This document shows positions 59,611-64,000 of a stretch of DNA of 64,000 nt, one piece after another; position 1 is the first letter of the stretch, and every line of letters starts with the position of its first letter. The position numbers and the translations under genes are program-made. The notes under the pieces were generated by a model, which saw only the letters and a program-made list of their open reading frames with translations, ran no database searches and had not been told where the DNA came from. Source of the DNA: Tolypeutes matacus (Eukaryota; Chordata; Mammalia; Cingulata; Chlamyphoridae); NCBI GenBank assembly GCA_026826555.1, contig JAKSZT010053928.1:37627965-37691964 (forward strand), in the 5' to 3' direction.

Positions 59611-60084
59611 GGTGTACTTACCTTTTCCACACACATGGGTATGTCGGTTCTATTTGCCTGAGGAAATATCTTCAGTGCAGACTTCAGCTTCCACGGTTCT
59701 GCATTTGAAGACATTTTTTCCTTCAGTCTCTCAATTTCCTGTCCTTTTTAGTCCAGGGAGGCAGTGGTTCAATTCATACAGATCTCACAAAAAACTTGTT
59801 GGTTTCAGATGCAGAAAACACAGATCCAAGCCATCAGACTGTAAGACTTCCACAGATCCTTTCTGGATAACTGCATTTCCAATCCTAATTTATACTAAAA
59901 AGACTGGCTGCTTTTATGCTCAGCTAATTCTAAACATGGTGCACTATTCTTTGGAGACTCATTTTCTGGAAGCTTGGAATTTCCCGAACCATCAATTTCT
60001 GATTTCTTTGTGCCCAAGAGCTAAGTTCTCAGCTTATCCCTTTCCTCTCACATTTACTATAAGGAGAAGCAAGGCTTCACTTTC

Positions 60085-60436
60085 TTTTTCTTTTTAAAGA
60101 TTTATTTATTTATTTATTTCTCCCCTCACCCCCTCACTGTTTTTGCACTTGCTGTCTGCTCTCTGTGTGTTCTTCCCTGCTTGTCTTCTCTTTAGGCGGC
60201 ACTGGGAACCGATCCTGGGACCTTCCCAAGTGGGAGAGAGGTGCTCAATATCTTGTGCCACTTCAGCTCCCTGGTCTGCTGTGCCTCTTATTGTTTCTAC
60301 TCTGTGTCTTTTTTTGTTGTGTCATTTTGCTGGACCAGCTCACCATGCAATTTCGCCAGGAGGGCCCAGGAATCGAACACTGGACCTCCTATATGGTAGA
60401 CGGGAGTCCAGTTGCTTAAGTCACATCTGTTTCCCC
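60085..60436 (-). mobile_element. Composite DAS SINE inserted in the MaLR element
   Basis: A minus-strand two-headed SINE: a TTTA-rich tail at the left, then heads with 'gggaaccgatcctgggacc' near 60205 and 'aggaatcgaacactggacc' near 60368. The flanks 60072-60084 ('aggcttcactttc') and 60437-60449 ('agactttgctttc') match at 10 of 13 positions, an aged target duplication. It lies within the MaLR internal region and so is younger. The 155- and 84-residue frames here come from the SINE. Confidence 0.9.
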
Positions 60437-60472
60437 AGACTTTGCTTTCTACATTTAGTTTGGAAATCTCAG

Positions 60473-60661
60473 CTAAATATCCAGGTTATCACTTTCAACT
60501 TCTGCCTTCCATTTGACATCAGAACTCAATTTTGCCAAGTTCTCTGCCACTTTAAAGCAAGGATCACCTTTCTTCCAGTTTGCAATGACACATTCACTAC
60601 TTTTGCCTAAGTCCTCATTGGAAATATCTTTAGCATCCATATCCTTACTAAGTCTCTTCAA
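60473..60661 (-). pseudogene. Remnant gag-like ORF of MaLR element
   Basis: A 62-codon minus-strand frame in the 5' third of the internal region, at the position where MaLR elements carry a gag-like ORF. It is rich in lysine, aspartate and serine and includes a 'NWKKGDPCFKVAENLAKL' segment, which fits the expected internal protein of this class. It is short, interrupted downstream, and then cut by the SINE. It is a decayed fragment with no likely product. Confidence 0.5.
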
Positions 60662-60780
60662 AGCAATCTAAGCCTTTTCTATCAAGCACTTGTCAATTCT
60701 CCTAAAATCTTCAACTTATTCATTTTTAAAGCCCCTTTAACATTTTTGGTATTTGCATAGCAGCGCACACCCTACAATTT

Positions 60781-60788
60781 CAGTACCA
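60781..60788 (-). other. Primer-binding-site-like sequence next to the LTR
   Basis: In minus orientation, 'tggtactg' starts five bases after the CA end of the LTR. ERVL-group elements are known to use a leucine tRNA primer with a TGGTAcc-type binding site, so both position and sequence fit. Only the first six bases agree with that expectation. Confidence 0.5.
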
Positions 60789-60793
60789 ATTTC

Positions 60794-61327
60794 TGTTTTA
60801 GTTTGCTAAAGGCTGCCAAGCAATATACCAGAAATGGGTTGGCTTTTAAAATGGGGATTTATTAGGTAAAAAATTATAGTTCTGAGGCCATAAAAGTGTC
60901 CAAATCAAGGCATCATCAGAGATGCTTTCTCACTGAGCTTCAGCTGAGGGTGATCAGGCACATGGCAGGGCACAATGGCGGCATCTGCCAGCACCTGCCT
61001 TCCCATCCAGGTGCCGTTCCTTTCAGTTTTTGGCTGCCTCTGTTTCTCTGGTTTCCTTGCTTCAGTGTCTGGCTTCTTTTCTCAGCTTCTAGGAGTTTTT
61101 CTCTCTGTCTCTGCAGCCTCTTTTGTTTCTGTGACTTTTTATTCCTCCACTTATACAGAACTACAGTAAGAGGATTAAGACCTTCCCTGGGTCACACAAT
61201 CTAATCAAACGCCCTTAACTGAAATAATTTAATGGAAAGGGCCGACCTGCAATAGGTTTACACTCAGGAATGGATTAACTTTAAGAACATCATTTTCTAG
61301 AGTGCACAAAAGCTTCAAATTGCCACA
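60794..61327 (-). mobile_element. 5' LTR of the MaLR-like element
   Basis: On the plus strand it runs from 'tgttttagtttgctaaaggc' to 'caaattgccaca': TG...CA ends and 534 bp. The minus orientation makes it the 5' LTR of the internal region to its left. It shares its end structures and several internal blocks ('ggttggcttttaaaatgggg', 'gctttctcact', 'aggaatggatta') with the solo LTR at 53.7 kb. The 102-residue plus-strand frame inside it is antisense and unsupported. No second LTR occurs on the other side of the internal region. Confidence 0.8.
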
Positions 61328-61364
61328 GGTATTCATTAATTTTTTTTTGTAATATATTGTTTGT

Positions 61365-61703
61365 CTAAATCCATGAGTTGGACAACTATGGCCTGCAGGT
61401 CAACATTGCTTGTTTTTATAAGGTCCTTGAACTGAGAATGTTTTTTTATATTTTTCCATGCTTAAGAAAATCAAAAGAAGTAGAATTCTTGTGGCATGTG
61501 AAAATTAAATTCAATTCAATTTGTAGTGTCCATAAATAAAGTTTTATTGGAACAGAACCATGCTTATTTGTGTTCGTATTGTCTGTAACTGCTTTTGTGT
61601 GATGATGCCAGAGTTGAGTAGCTGTGATAGCAACTGTATGTCCTGCAAAGCCTAAAGTATTTATATCTGTCTTTTACAGAAAAGGTTTGCAGACTCCTGC
61701 TCT
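61365..61703. mobile_element. hAT-type non-autonomous DNA transposon
   Basis: Contains 'ccataaataaagttttattg', 'gaacagaaccatgcttattt', 'atgccagagttgagtagctg', 'tcctgcaaagcctaaagtat' and 'cagaaaaggtttgcagactc'. These are landmarks of a common old mammalian element whose inverted ends read 'ggcaaactttttctgtaaag'. The left arm ('tgagttggacaactatggcc') is more diverged. I attribute it to the hAT group but am not sure of the family name. Non-coding. Confidence 0.7.
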
Positions 61704-64000
61704 GATCCTGCAGCCATCAACTGTTGTATTCCTTTAAATTAGAAAACAGAAATACAAATGTTCTTTATAGGCTTTGCTTGAGAAAATCAGAAATGCCTAA
61801 AAAGTTAGGAAATCAGACCAAGAAAAATCCTTATTGGATTTGATTGAGAACATCAAAAATAGCAAAAATAATAGAATCATGATGTGCTTGGTACAATTCA
61901 TGTCATTAATAGCTGTTGACATATGTCCATTTTCAAAAGCAGATATAAATGACCAGAAGAAGAGCTAAATCATAACATCTATATTGCCTCTGTTTCTCTG
62001 AATGTTGGAAAATCATCTATTTCCAGTGCAGGATTACATTTACATCCTGGCCTGATTCTGTGAGAAAAATTTATTAGGGCATTGCTATCTCTGGGCACCT
62101 AATTTGTGATATTCATACACAGTTTGTGTTCTAGCAACTCAGGAATGTAGGCACTACATAAATCATTGACAAATTTAAACTCTTTTGATAATAATTCTTG
62201 CAGACTTATACTTCCTTAAATGTATTATTTTTTATAATTTAACTTTGGGTTCCAAGAATGTATAGCTTATTGAACATGTAGATATGTGCACAGTGAAGTT
62301 TTGTTTCTAGAATAATTGCCTCCAGAGAAAGTTCCTTTCAAGATGTCTTTTTCTCTAATCCATGAAGCTAGTGGATAAAATATACTATTTGTGAATAGTT
62401 GTGGAGTCATGGCAGGTCCATCTGCATTCAGTGTTTCAAATAAACCATATTTCCAAAGTCTGCACCATCTGAAGTTATAGTTGGATGCCAGAGTAATGAG
62501 CGATGATTTGGTAGAATAGAAAAAGCTTAAAAAGGCTTTTTAGTGGCAATTCCAGGAAAGAGCTGTTAAAGCTTTACACTTAACCAATCATATTCTTGTC
62601 ATTTACTAGAGAGGCTAGGAAGGGATTTTTTAATATAAATCTGAAAGAGTAATAATAATTGAAGACAAATGGGCATATCAAATTATCATATCATATACTT
62701 TCTCTTTTTGTGCTATTTGGCACCAAATGTCCCGGGGATTCTCTGAGATATTAGAGCCTGCAGAAATCTTGTCCAGAACAGCAAGCAAATAGTGGTTGTG
62801 TGCCCTGCTTGCACAAACACACAAAGATTCCTTTCTGTCCTATGTGTGTAAACATAAATATATATATACATGTGTATTTCTAGTAGACACAGAGTTAAAT
62901 TTACATATTAGCAAGATCCGTTAGGAATTAAGTAAAATACCAAGAGAGAAACTACAACTCTGAGAGTAGTAGTTTTCTGAGAAAATGTCTATCCTTGAGC
63001 TTCTGTTCTTGTGGGGTGGGGAGTTTAGGGTAGAGTGGAAGCCTACCATTGAAAAGACACAGGGCTAGGGATAGAATTTCAAAAAGGGTTGCTATGCATT
63101 CCTAAAAAGTATATATTTATTGAATGAGCCTGATATATTTATTTACATAAGCACTATAAAACAACGATTAAATGTTCAGTCTCATTTTTCCCTTTTTAAA
63201 ATCTTGATTAATATCAGTCCACACTGAGATGATCAAAAGCCAGTGATATCTAGTTTCTCTCACATTTTATTTCCTCATTTTACTGATCATTAAAATATCA
63301 ATTATTTGCATAGCTCTAAGTAAAAATACCACACACTACTGACTGAGTTTTATTTATTTATCTAAAATCCCTGTGAACCATTGACTAAATTTTCTCCAAA
63401 ACTTTTATCTGTAGTTTTTCTTAATCCACATATTTTCATTCATTAAATTATACCCATATGTACTTCTAGCATTTTGATAACTCAAATTACAAATTACATA
63501 TAAACCAATCCATATAGTACTCAAAGAAGTTAATCTTCAGTTGTCCTGTGATAAAAATGAGGAATATACTCTTCCAAATTCCAGTTTGAGAGTCTTAACT
63601 TTGGAACAGTTATTTCCTAGCTTCCATTTGGGTTTTTACTTGTTTTCCTTTTTTTTTTTTTTTTTACTCATTTCTTATTTTCTCAATTATAGATTGTAGC
63701 AAGAGGATGGATATGATGAGAAGTGGTGACAAGATTTTCTACTTCAAAAATATGTATCCCCCTGACAGTTTAATTTCCTGGTTGCTGACAAAGATATTTT
63801 AATCATGTATTTTCACTGATTTTAACTAAATGCCAGGCTCATAATTTACTTATATTCTTCCCTTTTCTATGGCTTAAGAAAGAATTTTTCATGTCATGTC
63901 TCCTTCAATCAATCTCTTAAATCAACAAACAATTTTGTTATAGGATTGGTGAATTAAGTCACCAAGTGTTCAATGTGCTTCCCAACTTCTAAAGAGGCTT
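61704..64000. other. No recognised gene or repeat
   Basis: AT-rich sequence to the end of the window. A small TA/TG tract lies at about 62857-62876 and a T run at about 63650-63665. No coding region, RNA gene or named repeat was found. Confidence 0.45.

Larger units (their letters stand above)
59253..60793 (-). mobile_element. MaLR-like retroelement internal region (split by a SINE)
   Basis: Minus-strand internal sequence of an ERVL-MaLR type element, about 1.2 kb without the SINE at 60085-60436. The part next to the LTR contains 'ttgccaagttctctgccact', 'aaggatcacctttcttccag' and 'tatttgcatagcagcgcaca', in the order of MaLR internal regions such as THE1 and MST. The remainder to 59253 continues without a visible break, but I recognise it less securely as MaLR. 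Frames are interrupted. It has no pol-like region, as usual for MaLR, which depend on other elements for replication. Confidence 0.65.

Noticed and set aside
59600..60097. 165-residue plus-strand open frame, the longest in the window
   Set aside because: Runs antisense through the MaLR internal region. No motif, no promoter, and the opposite strand carries the element.
1..64000. CRISPR arrays, bacterial operons, phage genes or plasmid functions
   Set aside because: No regularly spaced repeats with unique spacers and no dense coding. Composition and repeats are those of a mammalian nuclear genome.

Overview
This window looks like AT-rich, gene-poor nuclear DNA from a placental mammal, most likely a xenarthran (armadillo first, sloth or anteater possible). 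The main evidence is about ten copies or fragments of a tRNA-derived SINE with a tRNA-like head, A and B box motifs and an A-rich tail. I recognise this as the DAS family, which is confined to Xenarthra. They sit among repeats common to all placentals: MIR, L2, L1 3' ends, MER20 and MER5A hAT elements, and MLT1/MaLR LTRs. There is no CpG island away from LTRs, no multi-exon gene I can assemble, no structural RNA gene and no prokaryotic feature. Every long open frame I examined lies in a repeat, runs antisense to one, or is an isolated frame without support. The window is therefore intergenic or deep intronic.

Layout. 0-10 kb: a SINE monomer (0.8 kb), MER20 (2.96 kb), a MaLR LTR (3.2-3.7 kb), two diverged L2 tails (5-5.6 kb), two SINEs in tandem (6.4 kb) and an L1 3' end (7 kb). 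10-22.3 kb: the region richest in retroviral LTRs. It holds a composite SINE (10.2 kb), an ERV LTR on the minus strand (10.67-11.2 kb), a headless SINE (11.8 kb), a possible LTR (12.7-13.2 kb), L1 pieces (14.2-14.8 kb), a GC-rich solo LTR with flanking direct repeats (16.2-16.8 kb), MIR (17.6 kb) and a second LTR of the 10.67-kb family in the opposite orientation (21.5-22.27 kb). 22-34 kb: mostly unrecognised sequence with an L1 piece, two SINEs, an L2 tail and a MIR. 34-35.5 kb: a long colinear L2 remnant on the plus strand. 36-50 kb: a truncated SINE, MIRs, MER5A, L2 and L1 pieces, and a SINE pair at 45.2 kb. 51-55.3 kb: nested repeats, including a MIR split by an L1 end, a 1.5-kb minus-strand L2 split by a composite SINE with a perfect 13-bp target duplication, a solo MaLR LTR, an MLT1 LTR and MIRs. 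55.9-58 kb: L1, MIR and L2 pieces. 59.1-61.3 kb: the most structured object, a minus-strand MaLR-type retroelement with a complete 5' LTR, a primer-binding-site-like sequence, about 1.2 kb of internal sequence split by a composite SINE, and a poly(A)-like end where a 3' LTR would be expected. It is followed by a hAT-type element at 61.4-61.7 kb. The last 2.3 kb is unrecognised.

I found no new molecular system. The observations most worth checking are the poly(A)-ended MaLR element, its 60-bp (20-residue) periodic 3' region, the paired ERV LTRs with a triplicated U3 segment, and the 16-kb LTR with promoter-like motifs. Family names come from recognising consensus features by eye; no library search was run.
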